From Syncephalis fuscata (taxonomy: Eukaryota > Zoopagomycota > Zoopagomycetes > Zoopagales > Piptocephalidaceae): a stretch of DNA of 64,000 nt. The notes under the pieces are model-generated. The model made no database searches. It was not told the DNA's origin and was given only the letters and a program-made list of their open reading frames with translations. The stretch is taken from assembly GCA_025786725.1 (NCBI GenBank), contig JAHLTZ010000004.1, positions 1-64,000 on the forward strand. The letters are read 5' to 3'. Of the stretch, positions 11,885 through 25,137 are shown in pieces. Numbering within the stretch: position 1 is the stretch's first letter; every line of letters starts with the position of its first letter. Both the position numbers and the translations under genes were made by a program.

Positions 11885-14800
11885 ATGGTGTTGACCGCAC
11901 TTATCCGAACTGGCCGTGTCAATCTACTACATTCTTCGTTTTTGCCGTCTGGCACGGTCAATCAAGCTCGCCAATTACGACATGGTAACGTAGTATTACG
12001 ATGTTCGGCCGCAACTACTGCCGGTAGTAGCAAATTACCAGCACTAAAACGCTTTCAATCAACGCAAACCAAACCTCTAAGCTCTAATACAGCTACAGAC
12101 GACTCGTTGGACACTCAAAAGACATTTCAAGTATACTTTGACAATGTATATCCTATTCGTTTAGCTCATTATGATCCACGCTTTCTATTCTACACGCGCA
12201 ACGCAACGAATAACGCAGCAGGTCGATTACGCGACTTTATTCTAAAGAAGTCTAAAATTGCCGCTGCTGAAGCCATTGCGGCTGATCCTGATCCTTTACC
12301 GGTCAACACAGCGACAAAACTTGATGCGTCAGGAGTAGCCGTCACTTCATCGCTACCATTCAATGCAATACTAGGCGATGCAATACCACGCGTTAAAGAT
12401 GGAGGTTTATTTATTACTGTTCACTATGATGGTCCAGAAACAACTACAGGTAACAAACAAGCAGAGCAGCAAAGAAAAGAAGAAATTGTGGCGGTAATAC
12501 GTGATCTTTTACAGGATGGACCACGATTGTGGTTTAATTTACGCAGATCGAATGTTTATTTAGTGCGTGGTAAGCCATTTGTTGAAGATTTGGCATCGCA
12601 CTATCCATCAACACGTCTTCGCGTTGAGCTATTCAACGAAGATTTACAAACAACACCACGTCCCGAACGTATCTACAGCGCTTTTCGAGAATATGGTCGT
12701 ATTAGTAGTATTCGGATGCCACCACCATCAAGCTACTTTCCACGCTCTGTACTTGTACGCTATTCGAATAGAAGAGCTGCAGCAGCGGCTAAAAACTGTC
12801 TTCACGGCTATGAACTTCGTCTACGTAATTCGATCGATCATTATGCCAACTTTTCAATTCAATATGAACCGAATGTTAAGCTAGTTAAACTTGTTATTAA
12901 TTGGTTCTCATCACATCCGCGTATTACGCTACCATTATTGCTAGCATTGGCAGCTGTCATCACCTATACCGTCTTTGATCCAATGCGTGAGTTTTTTATT
13001 CGCCGTGAGGCTGAAGGCATCTTTAATCTCGATCGGTATGCAAGTGGGCTACGGCGATTGGGCAGTCGACTATCTGGTCAATCAAACCATCGCCGACACC
13101 GACAATCGGATGTGGAAACATTGCAAGAAAATTCAGACAATTTGGATGGCAATTCTGCAGAACCTGACATGAATGCATGGCAAGGACGTGCCGATGATGA
13201 AGAACAACTCCGACGCTGGCTCGATGAACCACCTAGTACATTTATTGTAGTTGATGGCCCACCAGGCAGTGGTAAGACTGAACTGATCAATCAAGTACTC
13301 GAAGACCACGATATGTATTTGACCATTGATTGTGATACATTACTATCTTCACGTAATGATGACGAAATGATCGAGAAACTTGCTCGACAAATAGGCTATC
13401 GGCCCTATTTCCAAGCATATATCTGGATAAGTAAACTGATTGATAGCATGGTAAGTTGTAGTCAAATACGTATAATTAATATTATATTTATTATTGTACC
13501 AATTTATCTTTAGGTGGCTGCAACAACCGGTGCCGATACCGATCTATCTTCCAGTGCACGTGAACGCTTTAAAGAAGTGCTTGGTACTTGTAGCGAAGCA
13601 CTTGAATGTCTAAATGATGATACTTACATTGAACGACTATTCCGTCGACGTGGTACCAGTCGAAAGCATCAAGTACTAACCAAGGGCAAGGAAGATGCAC
13701 CACCGGAGAGAAAAGAATATCCAATTATTATTTTAGATGGCTTCTTTAATGTAGCCGGTGAAAATAACGATCAGATTTGGTATGATTTAGCTGATTGGGC
13801 CAGTGCACTTGTAGAAAGAGTAAGCTATTTAATGAATACTAAATAATGTATAATTAATTATTGGTATAGCGTGTAGCACATGTGGTATTTGTTTGCCGTA
13901 ACGGAGCTGCAGCTGAATTGCCATTGAATCGGGCCATGCCTCACAAGAGCTTTAGCACCATTTCATTACGTGATGGTGGTTCTGAAGTGGCACTTAATTA
14001 TGTAAAAACTCGCTTAGGTGATCGATATGTAGCTACCAAGCGATTAGTTCCATGTATAACCGCGCTAGGTGGCCGATTAAATGACCTTGAAACATTTGTT
14101 CAAAAGGTAATAGTATATAATAGATGATAGGCAATAGTATTAACAATATTTATTTTGTTTGTAGGTACTTAGTGGCATGTCTCCTGAAAAGGCACTTGAA
14201 GACATTATTGGACGTGCTGAGGCAGAATTACGCAAATATGTTATGCGAGACCCAGTATCGTCAGATGCCAATTTGCATTCAAGTAACCAAACGAATACTG
14301 CTACTAACAGCAATGACAAAGATATGTCACGCAACAAATCAAGTCTAATGCGTCGTAGCACGAGTAATATTAATGCCGCATCATCATTTAATATTACGTG
14401 GTCTTCATTGCAATTCTGGAGTATCATTACACTATTGGCCGAACACGATACTATTTCTTATGATGCAGTACGTCAACATGCACTATTCCATGGTAGCGAC
14501 ACAGCACTACAGGCAATGGAACGAGCCGATCTTATTCATTTAGAGCGGCGACATGGCCGACCATTTGCCATTGGACCAGCCAAATCGATTATCAAGTTGC
14601 CTTCCAACGTATGCTTAGAGATCAACGACTAGTGTTATGGATGCGTCGTCGTATACTTACAGTGACCCGAGTTAAAGAATTAAAACGAGTCGAAAAATGC
14701 GAGGAAGAATTGCGTACGTTAGGTGAAATTGCCAAAGGCTTAAAGCAATTGTCGGTCCTTAGCGATACAACAGTTAAAAATACACTTGAAAATCGTGTCA

Positions 14801-14922
14801 AGGCTATTACTTCAGTTATGAAGATGTCAAGTGAGAAAGTAGGGGCTTATGATAGGGAAATTACGGCCATTGCTCAAGAATTGGCCGATCTAGGTGTGCC
14901 AGATAGTGCAAGTTCATCGTAA
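11885..14922 (+). CDS. YME2: Yme2/RNA12 mitochondrial inner-membrane protein, with one frame break
   Basis: Four exons: 11885-13450, 13514-13819, 13870-14106 and 14165-14922, all phase-0 introns of 50-63 nt; 955 aa with one base restored. A mitochondrial presequence (MVLTALIRTGRVN..., Arg/Ser-rich) is followed by the YFDNVYPIRLAHYDPR block, an RRM-like region, one transmembrane helix (ITLPLLLALAAVITYTVF) and a P-loop GPPGSGKTEL, then the RNA12 domain. In yeast this family sits in the inner membrane and affects mtDNA/nucleoid behaviour and DNA escape. At AAA 14582-14584 the frame PFAIGPAK jumps: one more A gives KIDYQVAFQRMLRDQRL and continues to 14922. Without it the protein would stop at 14632, losing the C-terminal coiled coil. 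Confidence 0.88.
14582..14584 (+). other. Frame break in YME2 (one A missing)
   Basis: Reads GCC AAA TCG; family-like sequence resumes in the frame AAA ATC GAT TAT. The only nearby GT...AG pair would be 29 nt, too short for an intron. Confidence 0.75.
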
Positions 14923-15088
14923 TTGGTCGTAAAAGTTCAATAAATAAAAAGTTTATTTCAATTATTATCGCAGCAATGTATTCATGGACGTATGATGTTT
15001 TAAAGTATAGATAATGGTTGTATATACGATCACTACTACTTGCTGATGTTTAAAGTCCATTTTACTTATGATGGCAATATATCCTGAC

Positions 15089-16752
15089 TTATTTTCTTTG
15101 TTGTTGGTGTATTGATTCGCATTGAGGAGGTGAATTCCGACCAGGCACGACGTGTATTTCCCTTATGAATAACAATGATATACCAGCAAGGAATCCCGCT
15201 AAAAGGAATAGTAGGCCAAGTAGTGAGGGAAGATAGTAAGGTGCTGATCCATGTACATAGTCTTGAGGCGGTACAAACGGGAATACAGCCAAGAAGATGG
15301 AGAAGAGAAGAAAGGCAAAAGCAACATTAACCAGACGCGGAATGGGCGTTCCTTCTCGGGTTCCGTTTTACGCAGTACAATTAGACCGGCAACAGTAAAG
15401 CCAAAGAAGAGCGATTGTGGATAGCCACTCATGGTAATTAAGAAATCGAACGCTTTACCTGGTGGCGGTGCAATCATAAAAACGACCGAAATCACCCAAT
15501 TAAACAGCAATGCATTGACAGGTGTGCCATAGTTCGTGTTCACTTGACTAAAGAACCGAGCAAATGGGAAATAGTTTTCTTTGGCTGCAATATGAATTAC
15601 TCGGCTGGCGGTGAAGATGGTTGCGGCTAATGTGCCGTATGTACAAATAGCAATAAGTATAGGCAGGCCAACTCGGCCAAAGTAATGGCCAAATACAATA
15701 TTCGAAAAAGTACCGGCCAGAATCTCTCGACTTTCAAACGCCAGTTGTTCCGGTACAACAGCGACATAAGCAATATTGGCAAGCAAATAAAGTAGTGTTA
15801 CAACAGTCATGCCACCAAATGAAGCAATAGGCAAATTACGTTGGGATTTTTAAGTTCGCCAACACAGAAGTTTAATGCATTCCAGCCACCAAAGGCCCAG
15901 AATACGCTAAACATAGCATTGGCATAGTTGCTTACATCGGTCGAGGTACCTTCAAACATCTTGTCCCAATTGCCGGCATTAGGTATGCTAGGTGCACCAC
16001 CAGCTAAAATAACGACACCTGTAATAGCGAATACTAATAAAGTAATAATTTTAACAAATGTGATGCCATTCTGCATACGAAGTGCCCATTTCGTACTGAC
16101 TATACAGACAAGCGTAATGGCCGTTGCAATAAATAGACCAATGCCGCGGGAATACCAATCATAATTTTGTTTAAGTGAGTTGTCGGGTAGTTCCGATGGT
16201 GCACCATAGATGGCGTAAAGAATATAGCTGCCAAACACAACTGCATTGGCTGAAACACAGTTAGGCTGAATACATCTAAATGATAATAGCAATCATATGT
16301 TAATAATCAATAGATCTATTACAACAATCATATACTGTACTTACATAATTGTACACCAGCAAAAGAGAAACGAAAATAGTTCGCGTGGTCGTTTGAACGC
16401 ATATGCAAGATAGGCTTGTTCACCACCACTTTTGGGCAACATAGTGCCTAGTTCAACGTAACATAGGGTGCCTAGATAGGAAACGAAGCCACCGACCACC
16501 CACATAATAAGCGCCATACCAGGTGAACCGACAAGTTGCCATACAAAACCAGGTGTTGAAAAGATACCTGAGCCAATAATCATACCAATGACAATCGATA
16601 TGCCCGATGGAATACCCATGTTGGTTCGAGAACTGCATCTGAATGTCCATGTCTATCGTGTTTGAATGATGACGTTCCGACCCTTTGCTGGGTCGACCGA
16701 TTAAGCTACCATTATTCTCAATGGTGCTCATGCTTGTTGTAGCGTTAGACAT
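15089..16752 (-). CDS. L-type amino acid transporter (APC superfamily), with frame breaks
   Basis: Two exons, about 16752-16345 and 16275-15089, joined in phase 2 across a 69-nt intron. Typical LAT/SLC7 features in order: TM1 with the unwound IGMIIGSGIF motif, YLGTLCYVELGTMLPKSGGE after TM2, FCVGELKNP in the TM5-6 loop, then RPFRVW and the last helices before LFIREIH. It would import neutral or cationic amino acids at the plasma membrane. The frame breaks at 15841-15842 (CCC AA|CGT) and 15327-15328 (TTA A|TG); each is healed by one A on the coding strand. The N-terminus is either an ATG at 16619, right at TM1, or the better-looking ATG at 16752 if the GGG at 16615-16617 has one base too many; the latter gives 531 aa, a normal length. 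Sequencing error or early pseudogene. Confidence 0.8.
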
Positions 16753-19003
16753 TATTTAGTCTATATTAAGCAAAACTATCTACGCCGCAGCAAATTTTTA
16801 CTAAATGTTAATGGACTAAACGAAAGAAAAGCAGTATGTAGATTGGAATAAGGCACAATGAAGTTTTGGCAAAATCAAGTCGCAAATTTATACTGTTTTT
16901 TTATTGATGGCGTGTTTGTTATGCAGTCACGGTCCTATTCAATAGTGGCCGCTAAGGGCGACCTCACAGAATAATCTACACCATCCAGGTTATTATTTTC
17001 GTGTATAATATAGAAACACGCTACTGCGTTACACATATCTGCAGTATTCATGTCAGATGACTATGGTAATGAATAGTACAAGGCCGGGTATAGATAGATG
17101 AAATACAATACAGCTAGTAATAGCTACTTTGCCATTATTTATCAACTAATTGCAATAATTGTAAATAACCAAGATAATAGGACTATAAAATCCATTGTAT
17201 TGTGTTTATGTGCTATGAATCAATGTACTAAAAGTCATTAATTGCATTTTGTAGTTATTTTTTTAATTTGCCGCTCTTACTATAACGAATTGTTGGCTGC
17301 GAATAACCACGAGATGAATTAATAAGGCATTTTAACATTGCAATTATCCTATAATAGATATTGTCATGAGGTCTCAATTGAGATGAGCTCATATTCGACC
17401 AATCAATGGCGGATTAATACATTGAATGGCAACTACACGAAAATAAAAACTAATTATTAAGGATAAAAAACCGCATGGCACATAGTAATAGAATATCATA
17501 TTAAGGGGGTGTATTAACATGTAACAGGTGGGTGTGTATCTGATACTCATTACTCGGCATTGCTTAAGCAAGCATTTCATAAACAAGATCTACATTAGTG
17601 TGTATCATTAGAATGAATACTTTCATTAATTTCTATGTTGCTGCATGTTGTATTTAATTTGTTGCAATAATATAAATACCACAACTATTTTTACATCCGC
17701 TTAATTAATGAATGATCATTATTGTGTTTATTCGCTTGAATATTGTCGGACTGAATTTGCTGGATCGTCGCTAAACAAACTCCGCTTACTTGCTAATTAC
17801 GGCAATACTCTGCAATGCTTCACCTCTCGCTCCTCATACTTCCTACACATACAGGCACACTCGCCCTTTAACCGCACTATTACTTTTTCATTTTACTTGT
17901 TTTACTGACATTAACTACTATCTAAAACAAGTATAGACTTGTTTATTTGCCACTGTTAACTGTTGTCATTGCTGTTAAATGGTATAGAGCTGTGCAGCTA
18001 GTGAATGGCCGTCTTTATTTGTTCACTTATAACAACAACAACAACAATACAATAGTATCTATTTCTACTTTTTGTTCATTATTCCAACTCGATTGTCGCT
18101 TATTAGAAAGACAGGCTAGTACGATAGATATACTACTCGGCGGTCTATTGATAAGACACCAAGTCGACATTCCAACTAGATTCGGTCATTAACTACCTAT
18201 TGGGTAAGTGTCTGTGCCGTTACTCTCTTCGTATACAGGCCAAACTTCCCCTTCTTGTTATTTGCCATTATATAATGAAACATAGGCCGTGTCCCCTTTT
18301 CACTCTCCAACTTCAAACCGCACTACTTATATATAGATTTAAAACAGTCTAATCGTTGCTGTCTTCACCTCCTTGCCTTGACACGCTTTAAGTTGTATCT
18401 CTCGAGATAAAACATTACGTGTAACGCTTGCATCTTATTGCTTCATTTTAGCCTTGTATCAGTAACAGTATAGCAATAGCAATAGCAATAGCAGCAGCAG
18501 CAATAGTAGTAGCAATAACTATTATTGTAGCATTATAGTAGGTTATACCTCATTGACTACCTTGGCATACTAGTAGCTGCTTCAAGTATAGTCTATTCCA
18601 ATTAAACTATTCTATTGATGCTTGACATTTGTGTGTTTGTAGACGTGCAGCCATCGATCTAGCTGCATTGCATACTTTCCAACACTTGCCATTATTATCA
18701 TTATTATTATTAACTTTTACATTTATGTTTGCTAACACGTGGTGTCCGTACAAATAGCGCTGTTAAGCGATTGTATTTTCTGGTCGATTAGCCGGTTATT
18801 ATTGTTTCACACAGGCAATAATACCAGAACGTGCACACAAACACTTATATCGACTATTCTTGTCACTTTTGCACTCGTTCATCTCCACAAACACTTCTCT
18901 TTGCTGCTGTGATCGCCTGGAGCGCTGTCTACACCCCTGTCATTCCTTTTAACTCGATTATTTTCTACTGTCACTCATTGACGAGCATCTCTTTTTATTT
19001 AAT
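16753..19003. other. Intergenic region, long 5' flank of the Uds1 gene
   Basis: 2.25 kb without a supportable gene. Contains (AAC)n about 18030-18046, an AGCAAT/AGC repeat about 18472-18518, TA-rich elements about 18325-18335, and pyrimidine-rich stretches before the ATG at 19004 that could be an unusually long leader. Confidence 0.45.
18472..18518 (+). repeat. AGCAAT / AGC microsatellite
   Basis: Successive AGCAAT units followed by AGCAGCAGC and AGT units, in the flank upstream of the Uds1 gene. Confidence 0.8.
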
Positions 19004-22000
19004 ATGTTGCGTAAATTGACCGGAGGCATAAGCAAAAGGTCGGCCAAAACGCCTACTGATCAAGCAGTGCCATCGACCACTTTCTTGCCTTCATTTGCGC
19101 CTAATAACAACAACAACAACAAAAGTAATAGCAATAATAACAGCAACTATTATTATTCTAATGAATTACCAAACCATGGAAGTCAAATGTATAAGCCGTC
19201 ACCACAAGTACCCCTACAAAAAGTGTACACCTCAAACGACAAATTACCTGACCGATATGTAGCTGGTGATAGTATTCCAATGTCCAAATCTCATACAACA
19301 CCGTCCCTACTAATGGCATCGAAGAATCAGCAGTTATTGGCGCCCAATATGCCTATACAGCCATCAGCCATATCTAATAGTAATAATGGCAGCAACAGCA
19401 CAATAATCAGTACCGCCTATGCCAATCGTTCTCAGCCCAATTTAACAGTTCAACATGAGATCAATAATTCAATTAAGAAAAATACACCCTCTCATATTGT
19501 AACGCCCAATTTCCAGTATCCAAAACGTGCACCTCCACCACTGACCCCATTAAATACTGCACATCAACCGCATAGTAGTTCAAGTAGAAAGAAATCACAG
19601 CGTGCACAGAATGAACGATCAGCTAGATCAGCACCCGGTACACCCGTTCAACAATTTCATCCAGCATTTCAGGGTAGCCGTGTAGACTATAGCCACTCGT
19701 CAAAGGCATCTCTATCAAGTCTGGCTGATTTAGAGGAAAGCTTAAATAATATTATTGATGCGCACCGTAAAGAACCAGTGCCGGCTATTCCAGCACATAT
19801 TATTGCTAAGCTTGAACAGCTGAATGATAATAACAATAGTGCTGCTAGTTTGCCTATTATGAACGATCATCGACCACGTAATCCACACGGTGCTCTAACT
19901 ATTAATACTGATGATCGGTCATTACAACATAGTCATAGTGTTAATGGAGCAACTCAGCCATCGACATCGCCGTATTTACCTACAGCATCACCAGGTGGCA
20001 AATGGTTACGTCATCGACAACAGACACCGAGTTTTATTGCCCCACCACCACCATCTGAATCGCCACCAGTTCATTTACGTAATTCAGTGATTAGTAGTCG
20101 GGCCAGTACGTTAGCTGCCAATGGTAATGGTATACGCCAATCATCAAATATATATTCATTTAGTGCAGTGGCGCCCTTGTCGTCTAATACACCAGTCATT
20201 ACACGTTCAATGGCTGATTCAAGTGCTTCAATGTCGCCACGTTCACCTAATATGTCAAATAATACTGCTTCACACCATATTGGTAGTCAATTACAAGCAT
20301 CAGTATCAGTAACTACTCTACGACCCATATCTGAATTATCAATGGATGATAAAGCAAAAGAGCATAATAATAGGCGGCCCAATACAACACTACGTGCCAA
20401 TGATGGATTAAAGCTTACAGTACCTGGTTTGACACTATCAAATCAGGATACCAATCGAGTACAGTCACTTCATGATGCAGACTATATTGATTATCCAGAT
20501 GTTACACAGCAGCTTATAGCACGGATGATGACCGATACACAGTCGTATAAGCCATTATCTGCAGGAGAATTTAATAAGTTGTCAGATGTAAGTAATTATA
20601 CCAATAGCTATTTATTTGTTAATTAATCAACTAATTAAATGATAGGAATTGAGTATGCTGCAAGCTCGGCTAAGTATTCTTCGTGATGCACATGCCAAAG
20701 AAGTACGCATTCTAGACTGTGCTGTGTCATTACTACAACTTCATCGAGGCGGAAAGAATAAACGTGCTGAACGAAAGGCCATGGATGAGCTGCAGATCGC
20801 TTATGAAAAAGTCAGTAAAGTGCTACTTGATCTATGGCGATTAAGTCTTCGTATGGCCGAGGTCCGTTCGCAAATGAATGACCATCAATCGGCGGTATTG
20901 CGTGTAGGCATGTCACGATTGGATGCCACGAATCGTCGTTTATTAACGGCACGGGACCGTAAACGTCGAACAATTGTTTCGTCGGTTTTATTTAGTGAAA
21001 CGGATATGGCATTGATTGATAGTATGAAGGAGAAGAATGCCAATATGAATGAGCATTTGCAAGTGGATAAAGATAAGGCAGATAAAAATGCCCAAGCACT
21101 TTTAGAAGCAGAAGCACGTATTCGTGAACTTGAAGAGGCACTGGTAGAGACGAATGAAGACTTGGAACGGGCTCGTGAAGAAACGGAATCAGCCAAGCGA
21201 GCATGTGAAACAGAAGCCAGTACTGCCGCATCTGCTCGTTATCAATTACAAGAAGTGGGCCGTTTATTAGCATTAATCGCCCCTAATGCAGTATTAGATG
21301 ACAACGAGCATCACCATGGCTCATTAAATGATGCAACACATCGTATTTCTGCCACATCAACCGGTTCCAATATTATATTGAGTCGTCTTGAGCATGTACA
21401 TGATGAAGTCGAGGACTATCGTCATCGTATACGTCAATTGGAGGAGGAGCTTATTAAACAGTCACAAGCGGCCATTGATAGTGAATTTGCTGATACAAGC
21501 CATTTAGAAGAGGATGAGCGTGATTATAATACATCTAACGATAAGCCATACGATCTAGCAGCTGTAGATACTATTGCAGAGATTCGTCAAGCTTCTGAAG
21601 ATGAACTCAATTCATTACGACAACAATTGGAAGCGCGATCAGTTGAAGTATCAGATCTACGTGAACAATTGGAAGAAGCGTGCTGTGATGTAAGAGATTT
21701 AGAATTATGTCAAGAAAGTATTGTTACACCATTGCAAGATATGTTTTCTGTGTTGCCACCTGCGCCATCAACTATTGCTGATGACGACACTTCATGTACA
21801 TTTACATTCCCTGGATTCCTGGCTCGTGTGGAAGCACTTCGGTATAAATACACAGTGCTGGCCAAGGATTCAAGTGTTCGTCAACTTGATGATCGTTTGT
21901 CAACAAGTAGAAACTCGGCTCAATCTAGCTCTTCTCAGCATCTATCGTATATTAGTGGTGCCATGTCATCTACACGGGATAGTACGTACAATGATAGTGA

Positions 22001-22541
22001 AATGGATGCATCGATGCATGCTATATCTTCAGCATCACTATCGCGTATACAAGTTATAGCATCGCCATTAAAGCATAATAAGCCAATGGATTTTACACCT
22101 CAATATCCGTCTATACTAAAAGGCGCGGAACACCTGCAGAGTCAACGACACGAGATAAAGACGGCAGAACGTATAGCTAGTGGAGGAAAGAATGGCCAAA
22201 ATGAATTGGGCGAGCATCGTACATCAGATGGGTCTACTAGTTCACTGACTCAAATAGGCCAATCCTATGATATGACTAGAGAGGATTCGGACTATAGTAA
22301 TGATGCAGCTCAATTGATGACGCCGATGAGTTACTCGGCATCTTCATCAGTGCCAGTGATGCCAAAGAAACAGCCATACGAAGCACATGACCATGATCAG
22401 TTGGCACGACTATCACCATCTCTACAACCATGGCCAATGGTAGATCCAAAACATGCCATGATGTATAATCATTCTAGTGGTCTAGACCGACTACTGGATC
22501 AGCTTGATTCAATTACACCACATGAACAACAGCAGTCATAA
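19004..22541 (+). CDS. Uds1-domain (up-regulated during septation) protein
   Basis: Two exons, 19004-20587 and 20646-22541, phase-0 58-nt intron; 1159 aa. The first ~520 residues are disordered, with Asn, Ser and Pro runs and many SP/TP sites. A Uds1-type domain begins at the intron (FNKLSDELSMLQARLSIL) and continues through AVSLLQLHRG, KVSKVLLDLWRLSLRMAEVR and HQSAVLRVGM, about residues 522-625. It matches the family pattern of a helical pair ending in an ELWRLE...EVR...H-x-AVLQ signature. Long coiled coils follow (about 655-725 and 780-860), then a Ser-rich tail. Family members act at septa or growing tips; that role is inferred. The only intron falls at the start of the domain. Confidence 0.85.
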
Positions 22542-22781
22542 TGGCGGATTGATCATATTACTACTACTATTTACAAATAGTTACCTATTTTTATTTATGT
22601 TTTTTATTGTTATGATATGTTTTAATTTAATAAATAGTTATGATAACTATACTATAGTGCTATAAACATTCTTAATAAATAGTCAATTGGATGATAAAGA
22701 ATTAAAAGTATTATAATAAAACGCGTATACTCTATGGAAATATGTTTATTAATTTATACAACCTAACGTAATGTTAGACAT

Positions 22782-24200
22782 TTACTGATTGGTATAAAAT
22801 AAATTGCTTGACAAATAAAAGGATTCAATACGTTTACGGAAATTATCTAACGAGTCGATTTGTGCCTGTTGTTTCATTGTTTGATTTCGTAGTTGAATAA
22901 TCTCGCATGACATTGTATGGATTACTGCATTTAATTTTTCAACTTTGGACTGCTCCACCATAGTTATGTCAGATGCCATTGATGGCATATATGGAAATGG
23001 GTGCTTCTTCTCGCTTTGAAACGTTGGCATCGACAATTTATCGACTAGAGCTGGACCTGGTGGTGTAATACCTGCATCAGTGTTATTGCTGGCCAGCTGG
23101 AAAAGATCCGATGATAATGTACTGTATAAATTGGCAGTTGAATAAAATAAATTTGACGGTTTATCGTTGATTGTAACAACTTGGGGTGGATAGCGACCTA
23201 ATAGGGAGAAACGCATTAAATATCTCTGTACAAATCCCCAGGTCTGTAGACGTTGATGTCCAAATAACAGTGTATAGAAAAGTGTAAGTAGAAGAGTAAA
23301 ACCGCCGAGTAGGCTTAGGAAATCAAGCCAGTATAGCTCTGGTTCATTTGAGCGTACTTGAACTAAATACGCGCCACTCCCATCGTTGGCGGGTGTATTG
23401 GTCGATTCCATGGTAATAGTACCATTGTTACTAAACGTAGTTGGTGTTACCGATAAATCAACACTATAGCTCTTTTTGCTTTCTTGACCCGTTACTTTAT
23501 AGTATGCTCTAATTTGAATACGACAGTCGTAGCCTTGAGTGATACTGCATTTACGTCCTGGATCAAGCGAGGCAAGATCTAGCGGCTTTGAGGCGTTGTT
23601 GACCGGTTTTAGCTTGGCTATATCATCAATAACAAATATTTCAATAGGGCGTGGCTTATTACTGTTTTGCCATTGCATTGCCATGCGAATTGTATTGAAT
23701 GATATTGGTTTTGTTTCGTTGTAAAAGAATCCTTGGTCATAGCCTAACTTAGACCAATCGGTGTTTGTTGCAAAGTACCATTGTGGCAATGGTGCAAAGG
23801 TCCAGACGTTATGCGTATTCGCGGCCATTGATGCATCTTTCTGTGATACCAATGGTGTGTAGATAACATTGGATCCCCAAGTTAAAGGACGTATTGTATC
23901 GTCAGTAAAGTTACCCACTACCGGGCTTAGTGCATTGTTAATGTTTGAAAGAAATGACGTCTCAATGGTTGCCACATCATTAAAGCTGTTTGGTGTTAGT
24001 ATTACTAGAGCAGGTGGTCGAACGTCTTCGGTTTTAATGCTTGTTGTGCGGGCTGTAATACTAGGGAATGTGGTACGGCAAAACTGGAAAGCAAAGTAAG
24101 TTGCTAGTAGAATTGTTAATGCGATGATGGTTGTTATGCGAAGAACATGTAGGCCAATAGGCTCTTTTAGATTTGATATTTTCAAAGATTTAAATAACAT
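22782..24200 (-). CDS. Two-TM membrane protein with large luminal loop, unknown family
   Basis: Single exon, 472 aa, ATG at 24200. An N-terminal helix (VLRITTIIALTILLATYFAF) is followed by an ~260-residue extracytoplasmic region with several N-glycosylation sequons (NFT, NET, NGT, NAS). It has few cysteines, spaced C...C as in KCSITQGYDC. The second helix, WLDFLSLLGGFTLLLTLFYT, runs into LLFGHQRLQTWGFVQRYL. The C-terminus ends in a short coiled coil (EKLNAVIHTMSCEIIQLRNQ). This N-TM / big loop / TM / LFG-x-WG-x-QR / coiled coil plan is common in lineage-specific protein families of early-diverging fungi. No function is known to me. The frame is intact and well delimited. Confidence 0.75.
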   Translation of the reverse strand: MLFKSLKISNLKEPIGLHVLRITTIIALTILLATYFAFQFCRTTFPSITARTTSIKTEDVRPPALVILTPNSFNDVATIETSFLSNINNALSPVVGNFTDDTIRPLTWGSNVIYTPLVSQKDASMAANTHNVWTFAPLPQWYFATNTDWSKLGYDQGFFYNETKPISFNTIRMAMQWQNSNKPRPIEIFVIDDIAKLKPVNNASKPLDLASLDPGRKCSITQGYDCRIQIRAYYKVTGQESKKSYSVDLSVTPTTFSNNGTITMESTNTPANDGSGAYLVQVRSNEPELYWLDFLSLLGGFTLLLTLFYTLLFGHQRLQTWGFVQRYLMRFSLLGRYPPQVVTINDKPSNLFYSTANLYSTLSSDLFQLASNNTDAGITPPGPALVDKLSMPTFQSEKKHPFPYMPSMASDITMVEQSKVEKLNAVIHTMSCEIIQLRNQTMKQQAQIDSLDNFRKRIESFYLSSNLFYTNQ

Positions 24201-24460
24201 AGCGAACAAGTTATTTAATATGCTACAAACAAATGCAGTACAAAATGCAGAGGCTTAAAAATGGAATGCCAGTCAATGGGAATAAACACTTTGCAGCAAC
24301 TAAGCAGGTTTTAACACAAATATATATCATGGACTACTCAATTATAATGTCATTGTTCAAGTACGCCTTTGGTACATAGAAGTACAGAAATAATCCCACC
24401 ACATGCCAATGTATAGTAAAAACAATGCTATTGAAAACCAGTTTTACATGCTCATTTAAT

Positions 24461-25137
24461 TTACTTGTGCGCACTCATACTAACATCTATGGTGTCAGCA
24501 GACTCGTCTTCATCCTGCACAACATCCTTTGAACCATTAGAGCCTGCTGTTTCGGTATCGTCGTCAATTAGGGCAAGTAGTTCGGTAACAATTGCATCCT
24601 GGCCCTGGCCCTGTGCTTCTGTCATGGCACTGCATCCATTATGATTTTTAATCTGTAATAGTGCAATTCGTTAATTGATTTATTTAAAAGTGGTATTCAT
24701 ACCCTGTCAACTGCTTTTGTTGTACATATATTAAGTTACTTACATTAACATCGGCATTGCTTTTAGTAGTTGGGCAACAACTGCTTCGTGCCCATTAAGT
24801 GCTGCCCAGTGTAGTGCCGTGTTGCCTTCGCCATTTTGAGCATTAATATCCTCGGACAGAGGAAATCGACGACAAAGCAATGTAACAATATCTGCGTTTT
24901 ATTAAAATGGTTAGTAAAATCAGTGATACATATATATAGTTTATTGAGTTCTTCTACGCAATAATACTTACCAAGATGTCCATTGGCACATGCCATATGT
25001 AAAGGTGTGTTGCCATTGGTATCGCAAAGTTCGTGGAGTAGTACTCTAGGGTTTGCATCTAGTATCTGTACAAGCTCCTCACTCTCATCATATCGCGCAC
25101 AACTAAGTGCTTCGGTAGCCAGATCACTGTTATTCAT
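24461..25137 (-). CDS. YAR1: YAR1-like ankyrin protein, with one frame break
   Basis: Three exons: 25137-24972, 24891-24744 and 24652-24461. Start chosen at MNNSDLATEALSCARYDE; in-frame ATGs upstream precede only a Phe/Leu run. Two to three ankyrin repeats: GNTPLHMACANGHLDIVTLL, GNTALHWAALNGHEAVVAQL and NGCSAMTEAQ, then an acidic tail. Size (168 aa) and order match yeast Yar1, a small ankyrin chaperone of Rps3 in 40S biogenesis; that assignment is by similarity. The middle exon is 148 nt but must be 149 to keep phase. One A missing at plus-strand TT 24757-24758 (AAA GCA A|TG CCG) restores the ankyrin-like ADVN ending and the phase-0 donor. Confidence 0.75.
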
